In this document: piece by piece, positions 24,823 through 33,904 of the stretch
How positions within the stretch are numbered: the stretch's first letter is position 1
Layout of the letters: each line of letters begins with the position of its first letter
Origin: Mesorhizobium sp. Root102
GTDB taxonomy: Bacteria > Pseudomonadota > Alphaproteobacteria > Rhizobiales > Rhizobiaceae
NCBI RefSeq assembly: GCF_001425625.1
Contig: NZ_LMCP01000012.1
Coordinates: 568,404 to 632,403 of the forward strand
Direction of reading: 5' to 3'
DNA: 64,000 bases
The notes under the pieces: generated by a model
The model's input: only the letters and a program-made list of their open reading frames with translations
The model's database searches: none
What the model was told of the DNA's origin: nothing
Made by a program: the position numbers and the translations under genes

Positions 24823-25337
24823 GGCGTATCCGTCGGTTCGGTCGCGACCTTGGCGGTCTGCGCGGCGCGCCAGGCATCCAGACGGACGGCAAGCTTGTCA
24901 TCGTTCAGCGCCAGCACGGCAGCGGCCAGAAGGGCTGCGTTGGTCGCACCGGCCTTGCCGATGGCCAGCGTTCCCACGGGAATACCGGCCGGCATCTGGA
25001 CGATGGACAGCAGCGAATCCTGCCCGGAAAGCGCCTTCGATTCGACCGGCACGCCGAACACCGGCAACGGCGTCATCGCTGCGGTCATGCCGGGCAGGTG
25101 CGCGGCGCCGCCGGCCCCGGCGATGATCACCTTGTAGCCGGCCGCCTTGGCGCCCTTGGCGAAATCATAGAGCCGGTCCGGTGTGCGATGCGCGGAGACG
25201 ATCAGCCGCTTGTGCGGTATGCCGAGTGCTTCCAGCGTTTCGGCCGCATGGCGCATCGTCGCCCAGTCGGACTGGCTGCCCATGATGATGGCGACGTCGG
25301 CGCGTTGATCGTCCAAGTCTGTGTTCCCCGGCGACAA
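24819..25337 (-). CDS. purE: N5-carboxyaminoimidazole ribonucleotide mutase
   Basis: 172 residues. Converts N5-CAIR to CAIR. Class I PurE motifs [26 protein letters not shown] and [11 protein letters not shown] are intact, and FGVPVES follows. The start is TTG at 25337 or TTG at 25316 (GGGGA 8 bases upstream); both keep the active site. First gene of the purEK pair. Confidence 0.96.
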   Translation of the reverse strand: MSPGNTDLDDQRADVAIIMGSQSDWATMRHAAETLEALGIPHKRLIVSAHRTPDRLYDFAKGAKAAGYKVIIAGAGGAAHLPGMTAAMTPLPVFGVPVESKALSGQDSLLSIVQMPAGIPVGTLAIGKAGATNAALLAAAVLALNDDKLAVRLDAWRAAQTAKVATEPTDTP

Positions 25338-25418
25338 AGGCGCGCCTTAGCGGAATTCGCGCGAAGCCGCAAGGATAGGCGGCCGCCGCAGCGGTTTGGC
25401 AAGACGCAAACCAGCCAG

Positions 25419-26312
25419 TCAGATGCCGTCGCGCTCGGCCTCTGGCGTCGAGACCAGCAAGGCCGAAGCCGCGTTGGCGGCGGTGATGGCCGCCCGCACG
25501 GTCTCCCCACGGGCAAGCCCCGCGGCCAGCGCGCCGACGAATTCATCGCCTGCGCCATGCGTGCTGACGACCTTGATCGGGATGGCCGGCAGCGCAAAGG
25601 CATCGCCAGTCCGATCGCAACAGGCAACGCCCTCACCGCCAGCCGTGACGATCGCCACCCGATAGAGATCGGCCAGCAGCCGTGCGGCTTGCGCGGCCCC
25701 GTCAAGCGTTTCGACCACCGCCATGCCGGCCAGGAACTCCGCCTCGACGGCGTTGACGACGAGGATGTCGACCAGCGCGGTCAACTCGCCGGAGAGCTTG
25801 CGCGCGGGGGCTGCGTTGAGCACGACGCGCCCGCCCTGCGCCTTCACCGCGCGTGCGGCGGTAATGTTGGCGGCTTCCGGCACTTCGTTCTGCAACAAGA
25901 GCACCGCCGTTTGTGCCACCACTGCTGAAGCCGAGGCAATGTCGGCATCGTACAGCGTCAGATTACTGCCCGAGACGATCACCGCGCCATAGTCGCCGCC
26001 TGCGTCGAAGATCGCCACGCTAATGCCAGAGCCGACGCCGGGCGCCACCCGCACGAAGCGGCGGTCGACGCCAGCGCGATCGAGGTTGGCCAGCAGCGCC
26101 CGCCCGAAATCATCGTCGCCGACCGCGCCGATCATCGCCGCGCGGACGCCGGCCCGTGCCGCCGAGACGGCCTGGTTGCCCCCCTTGCCGCCGCATTTGG
26201 GATGCCAGGCATGGCCGGTCACCGTCTCGCCCTTGCGCGGGCGGTCTGGGGCATCGACCATGATGTCGTAATGCAGGCTGCCGAACACGGTGACCAGCGG
26301 CGATGTCCTCAT
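25419..26312 (-). CDS. PfkB family carbohydrate kinase (ribokinase-like)
   Basis: 297 residues from the ATG at 26312, which overlaps the upstream regulator stop (ATGA). Signature blocks: HPKCGGKGGNQAVSAARAG (PfkB signature 1) and THGAGDEFVGALAAGLARG (signature 2 with the catalytic Asp and anion hole). Phosphorylates a sugar or polyol. Last gene of the operon with RpiR-type regulator and TIM-barrel isomerase, so the likely substrate is the product of that isomerase. Confidence 0.9.
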   Translation of the reverse strand: MRTSPLVTVFGSLHYDIMVDAPDRPRKGETVTGHAWHPKCGGKGGNQAVSAARAGVRAAMIGAVGDDDFGRALLANLDRAGVDRRFVRVAPGVGSGISVAIFDAGGDYGAVIVSGSNLTLYDADIASASAVVAQTAVLLLQNEVPEAANITAARAVKAQGGRVVLNAAPARKLSGELTALVDILVVNAVEAEFLAGMAVVETLDGAAQAARLLADLYRVAIVTAGGEGVACCDRTGDAFALPAIPIKVVSTHGAGDEFVGALAAGLARGETVRAAITAANAASALLVSTPEAERDGI

Positions 26313-27184
26313 GAGCCCCGGTCTTTTCGTTTCGATGTCACCGCCGACATGGTGCGGCCGAGATTGCGCTCCGCCGCCTGGTAGTCGCGCTGCGCCACCG
26401 CCACGAACAACGCGTCGAGGATGTTGAGCTGGGCAATGCGCGCCGCCGCATTCTCGCCCATCAGTGGCGAGCCCTGCGCGGTCGAGCACAACACGATGTC
26501 GGCGACCGCGGCCAGCGGTGAGTTGTCGTAGTTGGTGATGGCCAGCGTGCGGGCACCGTTCTTACGGGCCAGCTGGATGGCGTCAACGACGGCCGACGTG
26601 TTGCCCGAATGCGAGAAGCCGACGGCGATGTCGTCGCCGCCAAGCAGCGAGGCCGACATCAGCATCATGTGCGAATCGTCATAGACGGATGCGCGGATGC
26701 CGATGCGCAGGAATTTGTGCGAGACGTCGCGGGCGATCTGTGCCGAGCCGCCGACGCCATAGAAATCCCGGTTCTTCGCACGGTAGAGAAGATCGGCGGC
26801 GCGGTCGAAATCCTCGATGTCGAGGATCGCCAGTGTCTCCTCCAGTGCCTGGATGGAGGTGCGGAAAACCTTCTGTACGATCTCGGCGGAACTGTCGTCC
26901 GACGACAGCTCCTGATGCATCTCGGCGGTCGGCAGGCGGCTGTATTCATAGACAGCGGTGCGGAAGTCGCGATAGCCGGAGAAGCCTAGTTTCTTGGCGA
27001 TCTTGACCACCATCGCCTCAGACACCCCAGCCTCCTGGGCGATCTGCTTCAGCGGAATGCTCTCGTCGAAGCCGCGCCGGCCGAAGACGGTTTCCACCAC
27101 CTTCGCCTCCAGCGGGGTGAGATGCGGCATCATCATGCGGATGCGCGGTCCTACCGCTTTCAGGTCCAGCCCGCTCAAGGTCAT
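26309..27184 (-). CDS. MurR/RpiR family transcriptional regulator
   Basis: 291 residues. N-terminal HTH_6 domain (PLKQIAQEAGVSEAMVVKIAKKLGFSGYRDFRTAV) and C-terminal SIS sugar-phosphate-binding domain (RAKNRDFYGVGGSAQIARD, GFSHSGNTSAVVDAIQLA). Start at 27184 with GAGGGGG 5 bases upstream and 13 bases after the preceding stop. Likely senses the phosphorylated sugar made by the operon and binds the palindrome at 28207-28242. Confidence 0.92.
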   Translation of the reverse strand: MTLSGLDLKAVGPRIRMMMPHLTPLEAKVVETVFGRRGFDESIPLKQIAQEAGVSEAMVVKIAKKLGFSGYRDFRTAVYEYSRLPTAEMHQELSSDDSSAEIVQKVFRTSIQALEETLAILDIEDFDRAADLLYRAKNRDFYGVGGSAQIARDVSHKFLRIGIRASVYDDSHMMLMSASLLGGDDIAVGFSHSGNTSAVVDAIQLARKNGARTLAITNYDNSPLAAVADIVLCSTAQGSPLMGENAAARIAQLNILDALFVAVAQRDYQAAERNLGRTMSAVTSKRKDRGS

Positions 27185-27197
27185 CCACGCCCCCTCG

Positions 27198-28187
27198 TCA
27201 CACGTCCGGCCCAAGCATGATTTCCTGGATGATGGCCTGCGACGTCACCGCATCCTGGCTGTCCATGGCGGCGGACAGGCGGTTGTCCTGCTCCAGCCGG
27301 TCGACGACGCGTAGCATGCGCTTGACGGTGGCGATGTTGACTTCGCACTCACGCACCGGATCGAGCCCGGTCATGTCCGGGAACGTGTCGAAATAGATGG
27401 CGCCGGCGTAGCCGTCCCGGCGGATCTGCTTGAGCAGCTCGATGGTCTGCAACGTATGCACCGCGCCGACCATCAGGCCGTCGTCGCGCCTGGCGTAGCC
27501 GTCGTTGAGGTGCACGCCGAGCAGCTTGCTGTGGCGCGCCACCAGGGCAGCGGCAAAGGCCGGCTGTTCGTCGGCATAGAGCACATGAGCGAAATCGAGC
27601 GTGACACCGAGATTGGCCAAGCCGACATCGCGGATCGCCAGCAACGTCGTCGCCGCATCCGGCATCAGGCTGTAGGAGCGCGGTTCGTTTGGTTTGTATT
27701 CAAGGCTGATCTGGCAATCCGGATCATGAGCTGCAACTTCACGAATCCCATCGATTTCGTGTTGCCAAAGCGTCGCGTAGTCGGCCTGGAAGGCGTAATC
27801 GAAGCCATCCTGGCCGAGCCACAGCGTCATCAGGCTGGCGCCTGCCTCGCGCGCGGCATCGATGCCGGCCTTGGTCAGGTCGATGGCTTCACGGCGCACC
27901 GCCGGATCCGGATTGGTGAAGGCGCCAAGCTTGAAGGCCGGATTGGAGTAGTAGCGCATGGCGAAGCCATTGATGGAAAGGCCAAGGTCGTTGAGCTTGC
28001 GGGCGATCTCGGCAGGCTTTTCACCGACATGGTCGGGGAAATTCAGATCAAGGTCGGTCAGCCCGGCAACCCTGGCGGCGCGCGCCGCCATCTGCAGCAG
28101 CGAGGGCTTGCCGACAAGGTCCGGCCATTCGGCCTGCGGCCGCGAGGCAAAGGAATTCAGGCGCGTGGCGAAACGATGGGCAGGCAT
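27198..28187 (-). CDS. sugar phosphate isomerase/epimerase-type TIM barrel protein
   Basis: 329 residues of the xylose isomerase-like AP endonuclease 2 superfamily. Candidate divalent-metal ligands occur in the usual order: Glu in SLEYKPNEPR, Asp in VTLDFAHVL, His in GVHLNDGYARRDDG and a later Asp/Glu in YFDTFPDMTG. The Arg-Arg-Asp-Asp region and overall pattern resemble rhamnose isomerase-like/tagatose epimerase relatives. First gene of the operon; good ribosome binding site GAAGGATC before the ATG. Confidence 0.85.
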   Translation of the reverse strand: MPAHRFATRLNSFASRPQAEWPDLVGKPSLLQMAARAARVAGLTDLDLNFPDHVGEKPAEIARKLNDLGLSINGFAMRYYSNPAFKLGAFTNPDPAVRREAIDLTKAGIDAAREAGASLMTLWLGQDGFDYAFQADYATLWQHEIDGIREVAAHDPDCQISLEYKPNEPRSYSLMPDAATTLLAIRDVGLANLGVTLDFAHVLYADEQPAFAAALVARHSKLLGVHLNDGYARRDDGLMVGAVHTLQTIELLKQIRRDGYAGAIYFDTFPDMTGLDPVRECEVNIATVKRMLRVVDRLEQDNRLSAAMDSQDAVTSQAIIQEIMLGPDV

Positions 28188-28206
28188 GATCGATCCTTCA
28201 ATAGTT

Positions 28207-28242
28207 ATAACTTTACATCAGTACGAATGTTTGTAAAGTTAT
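28207..28242. promoter_or_regulatory. palindromic operator before the sugar operon
   Basis: Perfect 11-bp inverted repeat ATAACTTTACA (28207-28217) / TGTAAAGTTAT (28232-28242), spacer 14 bases, 20 bases upstream of the first gene. AT-rich in a GC-rich background. Best candidate site for the operon's own RpiR-type regulator. Confidence 0.6.
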
Positions 28243-28391
28243 TGTTTTGAGAGGACGACGAGTCGCTGCCGGCTGCGGCGGCCGGGCAGAGCCGTGCAAA
28301 GGCGCGCTAAGAACCGGCGATTTCCTGGCTGACGTTGCAGGTTGGAGAAGCCTGTCAGCGCGGTGGGATCAGGAACGAGGCAGGGCAGTCT

Positions 28392-29324
28392 TCACACCGC
28401 CGCCTTGCGGAAGCGGGCGACGAAGTCGTCCAGTTCGGGCCGCTCCATGTCGGAGATCGCCCAGTAGGAGAAGGCGCCGTCGCTCCATTGTACCAGCGAG
28501 AAGCCGCTCGACGAGAGATCCTCGGGCTCAGTGGTGGTCCCGCCCTGTTGAGGTTCGGCGACCAGCGTGATCAGGTGCTCGCGATGGCGGTAGACCAGCG
28601 CCGGGACCGGTCGGCCTGATATCACCTCTACCCGGCCGCCGATGAGCGCGAAACCGTCCTGCGCAAGGTCGGGCGCCGGCGGCGACACGCCGATCCGGGC
28701 GTCGAGCCACGGCTTCACCGTATGGCGATCGGATGAGACGATATCGATTGGGCTCGCCGCAAGCAGGCTGCGGCGGTGGCCGCTGGCGACTCCAGCTGCG
28801 AAACTGTCGGACGTGTTGTCGACCATCACCCACTGCGTGGCTCCGCTGGCCAGTACCGCGCTGATCACGATGGACGCGGCAAGAGCGCGCCAGTCGAACG
28901 AGCCGAAGCGGCGCGCCCTTGGCAGGATCCGCGTCTGCGACGGACGTGTCTCTGTGGCTCGTCTCGAGGTTCCGTGAAGCTGGCCTACACCTATTTGATC
29001 CGGTTGCGGCGACAGCGTCCCCCGCTGCGGCCCGGCCGCTTCGTCCTGCGTCGGCACGTCTTGCGCCGGATGTGGCGTGGCTGTCGCACCAAGTGCCGCG
29101 ATGCGTGCCTGAAAGACATCGCTGACATGGGGGCGTGGCAAGCGGCTGAGCGCACCCTGCAAGGCAATGATGCGGGCGTGTTCGGCGGCAAGCTGTGGGT
29201 CGGCGGCGATGCGCCGCTCCACCGCAAGTGCAGCCGCCGCGTCGAGTTCGCCATCAATGAGGGCATGGATCATCAGGCTAATGCCCTCGGGATCGTTGGG
29301 CAGTCCGTCGTCATGGTTGGTCAT
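28392..29324 (-). CDS. anti-sigma factor, membrane-anchored
   Basis: 310 residues. N-terminal anti-sigma domain (MIHALIDGELDAAAALAVERRIAADPQ), a Pro/Gln-rich linker, one membrane helix (ALAASIVISAVLASGATQWVM, about 145-165) and a periplasmic domain of about 140 residues. The zinc-binding His-x3-Cys-x2-Cys of ZAS anti-sigmas is absent. The start overlaps the sigma factor stop (ATGA). It should hold the sigma factor inactive until a periplasmic signal arrives. Confidence 0.88.
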   Translation of the reverse strand: MTNHDDGLPNDPEGISLMIHALIDGELDAAAALAVERRIAADPQLAAEHARIIALQGALSRLPRPHVSDVFQARIAALGATATPHPAQDVPTQDEAAGPQRGTLSPQPDQIGVGQLHGTSRRATETRPSQTRILPRARRFGSFDWRALAASIVISAVLASGATQWVMVDNTSDSFAAGVASGHRRSLLAASPIDIVSSDRHTVKPWLDARIGVSPPAPDLAQDGFALIGGRVEVISGRPVPALVYRHREHLITLVAEPQQGGTTTEPEDLSSSGFSLVQWSDGAFSYWAISDMERPELDDFVARFRKAAV

Positions 29325-29881
29325 GGCGCTCTCCCCAGTTTGGACACAAGCAGGCTGCGGGCGCGGGCTAGCCGCGACATTACCGTGCCCATCGGTACCC
29401 CCAGCATGGCCGCTATCTCGCGGTAGCTGAGGCCGTTGATGTCGCGCAGCACCAGCGTCTCGCGAAACGGCTGCGGCAGTGCTGCGATCGCCACTTCGAG
29501 TGCCGCCGTATCGGCCCTGGCGATCAGGCTCGCTTCCGGTCCGTCTTCGTCGGGCAGGCTGGTGCCGTGCGCTGCCGCCATCTGGTCGAGATCGCCGAGG
29601 TCACCGACGGCGAGCATGCCGCGCGGCCGGTTGCGCGACATCCAGGTGTAGGCGGTGTTGCGCACGATGGTCAGCAGCCAGGCGCGGGCATTGCCACCGG
29701 CATAGCCTGATATGCCGGCATGCGCCTTCACGCAGGCCTCCTGCACCACATCCTCGGCGTCGGCGGCGTTGCCGGTCAGCCAGCGAGCCAGCGTAAGCGC
29801 ATCACCGAGATGGGGCAGCACCACCTCGCCGAAGCGCTCGGCCAGGGCCTTCTCGCTCAAGTCAGCACCATGATCCAGCAC
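29321..29881 (-). CDS. ECF-type RNA polymerase sigma factor
   Basis: About 186 residues. Region 2 (LARWLTGNAADAEDVVQEACVKAHAG ... NARAWLLTIVRNTAYTWMSRNR) and region 4 (ALPQPFRETLVLRDINGLSYREIAAMLGVPMGTVMSRLARAR) are intact. The start is uncertain: GTG at 29881 or TTG at 29860; neither has a strong ribosome binding site, suggesting translational coupling to the cupredoxin gene that ends 25 bases upstream. Partner anti-sigma overlaps downstream. Confidence 0.9.
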   Translation of the reverse strand: MLDHGADLSEKALAERFGEVVLPHLGDALTLARWLTGNAADAEDVVQEACVKAHAGISGYAGGNARAWLLTIVRNTAYTWMSRNRPRGMLAVGDLGDLDQMAAAHGTSLPDEDGPEASLIARADTAALEVAIAALPQPFRETLVLRDINGLSYREIAAMLGVPMGTVMSRLARARSLLVSKLGRAP

Positions 29882-29906
29882 TCCGGGCAGGGTCTGCCAC
29901 GCTCCT

Positions 29907-30251
29907 TCAGGGGGCGACGGTGATTTTGCCCTGCATATGCGGGTGAAGCCCGCAGAAATAGGCAAAGTCGCCTGCTTTGGTGAAGGTGAATTCATAAGTG
30001 TCACCGGTGTCAAGCGCCTTGGAACGGAAGGAGGAATCGTTGGCAACGACCTGATGCGGGATGTCGTCGTCGTTTCTGAAGATCACGGTGGTGCCGGGCT
30101 TGACCCTCAGTTCGGGCGGGGTGAAGGCGAAGTTCTCGATTTTGACCATCGGCGCATCTGCCGCGCGCAGCGGCTGGCAGGTCGCCGTGGTCAAGGTGAA
30201 GGCGGTGAGGATCGCGGCCATGTGCCGGGCCGGAAGGCGTATGCAGAGCAT
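29907..30251 (-). CDS. cupredoxin (amicyanin/plastocyanin-like), periplasmic
   Basis: 114 residues. Signal peptide (AAILTAFTLTTATCQPLRA) and a type 1 copper domain: His in IPHQVVAND and the Cys-His-Met ligand loop FCGLHPHMQG. Probably carries electrons in the periplasm. Lies between the metallophosphoesterase (24 bases upstream) and the ECF sigma gene in one operon. Confidence 0.9.
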   Translation of the reverse strand: MLCIRLPARHMAAILTAFTLTTATCQPLRAADAPMVKIENFAFTPPELRVKPGTTVIFRNDDDIPHQVVANDSSFRSKALDTGDTYEFTFTKAGDFAYFCGLHPHMQGKITVAP

Positions 30252-30275
30252 GGTGATTTCCCTTGCTGTTCAGGC

Positions 30276-31223
30276 TCAAGCCAGCGTTGAATCGATGATG
30301 GCGAGATCCTGCCCGCCTTGCTTCACGGTGACGCTGCTGGTGCCGAGCAGGCCGCGCAGCTGTCCGGCCGGCACCGTCATCGGTCCTGGCGAGGCGGCGG
30401 TGCCCGGCGCCGGCTGCGGGAAGGCGGTCGAGCGCGCGGTGTGGAAGGTGACGTTACCTTCCACTTTCTGCATGATCTGGTGGATGTGGCCATTGAGCAC
30501 CGTGACCGAGCCGAAACGCTTGAGCAGGCCGAGCGCCTGGGCCGCGTCGTCGGTGCCCCAGCCCCATTCGGGATAGACGGCCCATAGCGGGATGTGGGCG
30601 AAGACGACGATCGGCGTCGAGGCGCTGAGCGCTTTCAGATCGTCGGCCAGCCACGCCAGCTGTTCGGCGCCGAGATTGCCGAGCCCGCCGGCTTTGAGGT
30701 TAACGACATTGACCAGCGCCACGAAATGTACGCCGTTCTGGTCGAACGAATACCAGCCGGCGCCCCTGGTGCCCTTGCCGTAGCGGTCGAGATAGGCCTT
30801 GCCGTTGCCGTCGTCGATCAGATCGTGCTCGCCTGGCACATAATGCACGTCGAAGCCGGCGCCGCCGATGATCTCAGCGGCATTGTCGAACTGTGCGGGC
30901 TTGGACAGATGGGTGATGTCGCCGGTGTGGATCATGAAGGCCGGCTTTTGCGGCAGCGCCTGGATCTTTCCCATCGCTTCCTTCAGCGTGTCGATGGCGT
31001 GCGGGTTAGCCGCCTTGTCGAAGCCGATATGGCTGTCGGATATCTGCAGGAAGGTGAAGCCCGTGGCCATGGCTTCGGCAGCTTGTGCGGCGCCGAGCAG
31101 GTTGAGCGACACCGGTATGCCGCCTGAAATCGTCCACAGCACGCCGGTGCCGGCCCAGATCATGCACTCCAGCGCATGGCGGCGGCTGATGTGCCCGTTG
31201 TCGTCGTCGTGATGATGGGTCAT
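30276..31223 (-). CDS. metallophosphoesterase, Tat-exported
   Basis: 315 residues. N-terminus carries a histidine-rich start (MTHHHDDDNGH) and a twin-arginine signal (SRRHALECMIWAGTGVLW). The calcineurin-like domain shows all metal blocks: ISDSHIGF, HTGDITH, VPGEHD, VFAHIPLW and NGHIHQIM. Purple-acid-like dinuclear centre in the periplasm; substrate unknown. First gene of the cupredoxin-sigma-anti-sigma operon, with GAGGAG 6 bases before the ATG. Confidence 0.9.
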   Translation of the reverse strand: MTHHHDDDNGHISRRHALECMIWAGTGVLWTISGGIPVSLNLLGAAQAAEAMATGFTFLQISDSHIGFDKAANPHAIDTLKEAMGKIQALPQKPAFMIHTGDITHLSKPAQFDNAAEIIGGAGFDVHYVPGEHDLIDDGNGKAYLDRYGKGTRGAGWYSFDQNGVHFVALVNVVNLKAGGLGNLGAEQLAWLADDLKALSASTPIVVFAHIPLWAVYPEWGWGTDDAAQALGLLKRFGSVTVLNGHIHQIMQKVEGNVTFHTARSTAFPQPAPGTAASPGPMTVPAGQLRGLLGTSSVTVKQGGQDLAIIDSTLA

Positions 31224-31259
31224 GTCGATCTCCTCAACGCCAGGAGTGGCGTATGCTGA

Positions 31260-31289
31260 GGAGACCCGGGGCGGCGGCGGTTTATTCCC
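31260..31289 (-). promoter_or_regulatory. candidate ECF-sigma promoter of the metallophosphoesterase operon
   Basis: On the minus strand GGGAATAAA (31281-31289) precedes GTCTCC (31260-31265) with a 15-base spacer, 37 bases upstream of the ATG. Such a GGGAATA-type -35 with a GTCT/CGTC-type -10 is common for ECF sigma promoters, so this may be the self-activated promoter. Inference from pattern. Confidence 0.45.
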
Positions 31290-31372
31290 GGCTGGCGCGG
31301 ATTCAGCCGTTCACGGTCGCGTGATGGCGTGTGCCGATCGTGACCGGCGCATTTTCAGGCAAGCCCGGTGTT

Positions 31373-32578
31373 TCAATCCGGCCAGCGCAAGGCGCCAGAC
31401 GATTCCTTGCGGACTGGCTTCATGGCATCGGCGGGACGGTCCTTCGCGGTCAGTATGGAGCGCAGCCGTTCGGCGACGATCTCGGCCTCGCCGGGATGAA
31501 GATTGCAGGGGTCGAGGAAGAAATGCCCGCGCTCCGCCTCGTGGTTGCGCACGATGATCGGCGGCGAGCCGGCGGCGAGCTCCGAGGTGAGACCGGCTGC
31601 CGTGAACCGGCTTTCGGGCAATACAAAAATCTGCAACCGGTCCAGAGGATTGGCGGTCGGGTCGGGGATGATCTGCGCGACAATGCCCGGCAGGCCCTGC
31701 AATGTGTCCTTCCACAGGGTGAGTGCCGTCTCTTCGCGGCGGCGGATGCCGGCATGGTCGCGCTTTTCCCAGGCTTCCAGTGCGGCCATGGTGCCGGCAA
31801 TGCTTTCCTTGCCGACCTTCATGGCGCGGGCGACGCCGCGGTTCTGCAGATAGGCGGCTCGAACCAGATCCTTGCGCCCGGTGACGATGCCGCTGGTCGG
31901 CCCGCTCAGGAATTTGTGGCCGCTGTAGATGACAATATCGGCGCCGCGCGCGAGGAAGCCGCGCAGGTCATATTCGGAAGCCGCGTCGACAATCACCGGG
32001 ACGCCCCTGGCGTGGCAGATCTCGCAGAATTCCTCCAGCGACAGCATGCCATACTGCACGGTGTGGTGGGCGACGACATAGAGGCCCGCCGCCGTGCGGT
32101 CACGGATTGCGTCGCGCACGTGATAGTCCTGCGTCACGCTGACCGTGCCGGCCGGCACGACCTTGGCGCCCGCCAGCCGGACCGACTGGTCGATCGGGGC
32201 GCCATAGTTGACGATGTGGCCGAGCTGGACGATCACCTCCGACTTGAGGTCCTCGGTGTTGTCAGGCAGGCGTTCGATGGCGAGCAGGTTGGTTCCCGTC
32301 ATCGCGCCAGCGATCGCCATGGTGATGCCGCTGGCGCAGCAAGCGGTGATGAAACCGGCCTCGCCGCCGGTGAGGCGTGCGACGATCGTGCTTGCGGCTC
32401 GCTGCAGATCGTCCATCTCCACCCATTGCGAGGCCATTTCCGCCATCGCGCTGATCGCTTCCGGGACGATGATCGATGCGCCGAGCGCCGTCATCGTGCC
32501 GGAGACATTGATGATCGGGCGAAGGCCGAGCCGTTCACGGATCGTGGTGTTGGAGCCGTTGGCGGAATAGGTTTTCAT
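31373..32578 (-). CDS. SelA-like PLP-dependent enzyme (class V fold)
   Basis: 401 residues related to SelA, DgaE and similar lyases/aminotransferases. Fold type I features: [16 protein letters not shown] at the N-terminus, [10 protein letters not shown] with the PLP-binding Asp, and [12 protein letters not shown] with the Schiff-base Lys. Family members eliminate or replace at C-beta of amino acids or amino sugars acids. Last gene of an ABC importer operon that also encodes RidA, which detoxifies the enamine products of such lyases, so I infer an ammonia-lyase step on the imported compound. Confidence 0.85.
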   Translation of the reverse strand: MKTYSANGSNTTIRERLGLRPIINVSGTMTALGASIIVPEAISAMAEMASQWVEMDDLQRAASTIVARLTGGEAGFITACCASGITMAIAGAMTGTNLLAIERLPDNTEDLKSEVIVQLGHIVNYGAPIDQSVRLAGAKVVPAGTVSVTQDYHVRDAIRDRTAAGLYVVAHHTVQYGMLSLEEFCEICHARGVPVIVDAASEYDLRGFLARGADIVIYSGHKFLSGPTSGIVTGRKDLVRAAYLQNRGVARAMKVGKESIAGTMAALEAWEKRDHAGIRRREETALTLWKDTLQGLPGIVAQIIPDPTANPLDRLQIFVLPESRFTAAGLTSELAAGSPPIIVRNHEAERGHFFLDPCNLHPGEAEIVAERLRSILTAKDRPADAMKPVRKESSGALRWPD

Positions 32579-32605
32579 CTCTGCGATATCCCATTTTCTA
32601 AAAGG

Positions 32606-33067
32606 TCAGGCGGCGATCTCGACGACCGCCTCGATTTCGACGGTGATGTTTCCGGGCAAGGAACCGACGCCGATCGCCGAGCGGGCATGGCCGCCGATAC
32701 TGTCGAACACATCGGCGAACAGGTCGGAACAGCCATTGACCACCTTCGGGTGGTCGCTGAAGGTCGGTGTCGCATTGACGAAGCCGAGCAGCTTGACGAT
32801 GCGCACGATACGGCCAAGGTCGCCAGTGGCTGCGTGCATGACGGCGAGCAGATTGAGGCCGGTGAGGCGGGCATGGCCATAGGCCTCTTCGACGGTGACG
32901 TCGTCTCCCACCTTGCCGGTGAACAGCGTGCCGTCGGTCCGCAGCGGCCCCTGGCCGGACAGGAAGATCAACCGGCCGCTTTCGGCATGGGTGACGAAGT
33001 TGGCGATCGGGGTCGGCGGCTCGGGCAGCGTCAAGCCCAACTCGGCGAGCCGGATATAAGGCGTCAT
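32606..33067 (-). CDS. RidA family enamine/imine deaminase
   Basis: 153 residues from the ATG at 33067 (GGAG 9 bases upstream). YjgF/RidA fold with GQGPLRTDGTLFTGKVGDD, LGFVNATPTFSDHPKVVNG and the Arg in GHARSAIGVGSLPGNITVEIEAVV that binds the carboxylate of enamine substrates. Length is that of the longer RidA subgroup. Placed between the transporter ATPase and the PLP enzyme, matching a role in hydrolysing the reactive product of that enzyme. Confidence 0.9.
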   Translation of the reverse strand: MTPYIRLAELGLTLPEPPTPIANFVTHAESGRLIFLSGQGPLRTDGTLFTGKVGDDVTVEEAYGHARLTGLNLLAVMHAATGDLGRIVRIVKLLGFVNATPTFSDHPKVVNGCSDLFADVFDSIGGHARSAIGVGSLPGNITVEIEAVVEIAA

Positions 33068-33105
33068 CAAAAAAGGCTCCTTGCGACAGCGTTCGCTGTC
33101 CCGTT

Positions 33106-33900
33106 CTAGAAATGCGAGGCGCGGAAGCGTGCCAGGAAGGTGCGCAGGCGCTCGTTGTCGGTGTCCGCCGCCAGGATTTCGGCGGGTGGACCCGCCGCGC
33201 TGACGCCGCCATCGGCCATGAAGATGATGCGGCTCGATGCATCGCGGGCAAAGGCCATTTCGTGCGTGACCATCACCATCGTCATGCCGTCCTCGGCCAG
33301 GCTGCGCACAACCTCGAGCACCTCGCCGACCAGTTCCGGGTCGAGCGCGGAGGTTATCTCGTCGAGAAGCAGGATCTTGGGCCCCATGGCCACGGCACGG
33401 GCAATGCCGACACGCTGCTGCTGGCCGCCGGACAGCTCGGCGGGCAGGCTGTCGGCCTTGTGGGCGAGACCGACCCGGCCGAGCCAGTGCTCGGCGATGG
33501 TGCGGGCCTCCGCACGGCTCTTGCCGCGCACCTTGGTGAGACCAAGCATGATGTTGCCGGCGGCTGTCAGGTGCGGAAAGAGGTTGAAGCTCTGGAACAC
33601 CATGCCGGTTTCGGCGCGCATCGCGGCGAGGTCGCGTTCGCTACGGCGCTGGCGGGCTCCGGTTTCGCGAAAGCCGACCTCCTTGCCGTCGATGCGGATC
33701 GAGCCGCTGTCGTAGCTTTCGAGGAAGTTGACGCAACGCAGCAGCGTGGTCTTGCCGCTGCCGGAGGGGCCGATGACCGTCACCACTTCACCACGCGCCA
33801 CCTGCAGGCTGACCGAACGCAGGACCTGGACGGTTCCAAAGGATTTGGAAACATCGGTGACATCGAGAAGGGCCGGGACGGTGGTCGAGCTGGTGGACAT
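33106..33900 (-). CDS. amino acid ABC transporter ATP-binding protein
   Basis: 264 residues from the ATG at 33900. Walker A GPSGSGKTT, Q-loop MVFQSFNLFPHL, signature LSGGQQQRVGIARA, Walker B ILLLDEITSALDPE and switch His in VTHEMAFA. Belongs to the polar-amino-acid uptake (HisP/GlnQ) group. Forms the importer with the two permeases upstream and the binding protein. Confidence 0.95.
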   Translation of the reverse strand: MSTSSTTVPALLDVTDVSKSFGTVQVLRSVSLQVARGEVVTVIGPSGSGKTTLLRCVNFLESYDSGSIRIDGKEVGFRETGARQRRSERDLAAMRAETGMVFQSFNLFPHLTAAGNIMLGLTKVRGKSRAEARTIAEHWLGRVGLAHKADSLPAELSGGQQQRVGIARAVAMGPKILLLDEITSALDPELVGEVLEVVRSLAEDGMTMVMVTHEMAFARDASSRIIFMADGGVSAAGPPAEILAADTDNERLRTFLARFRASHF

Positions 33901-33904
33901 CTTG

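Noticed and set aside
31331..33109. 592-residue open frame on the plus strand
   Set aside because: Antisense to the SelA-like and RidA genes; rich in Arg/Asp/Gly with no recognisable motif.
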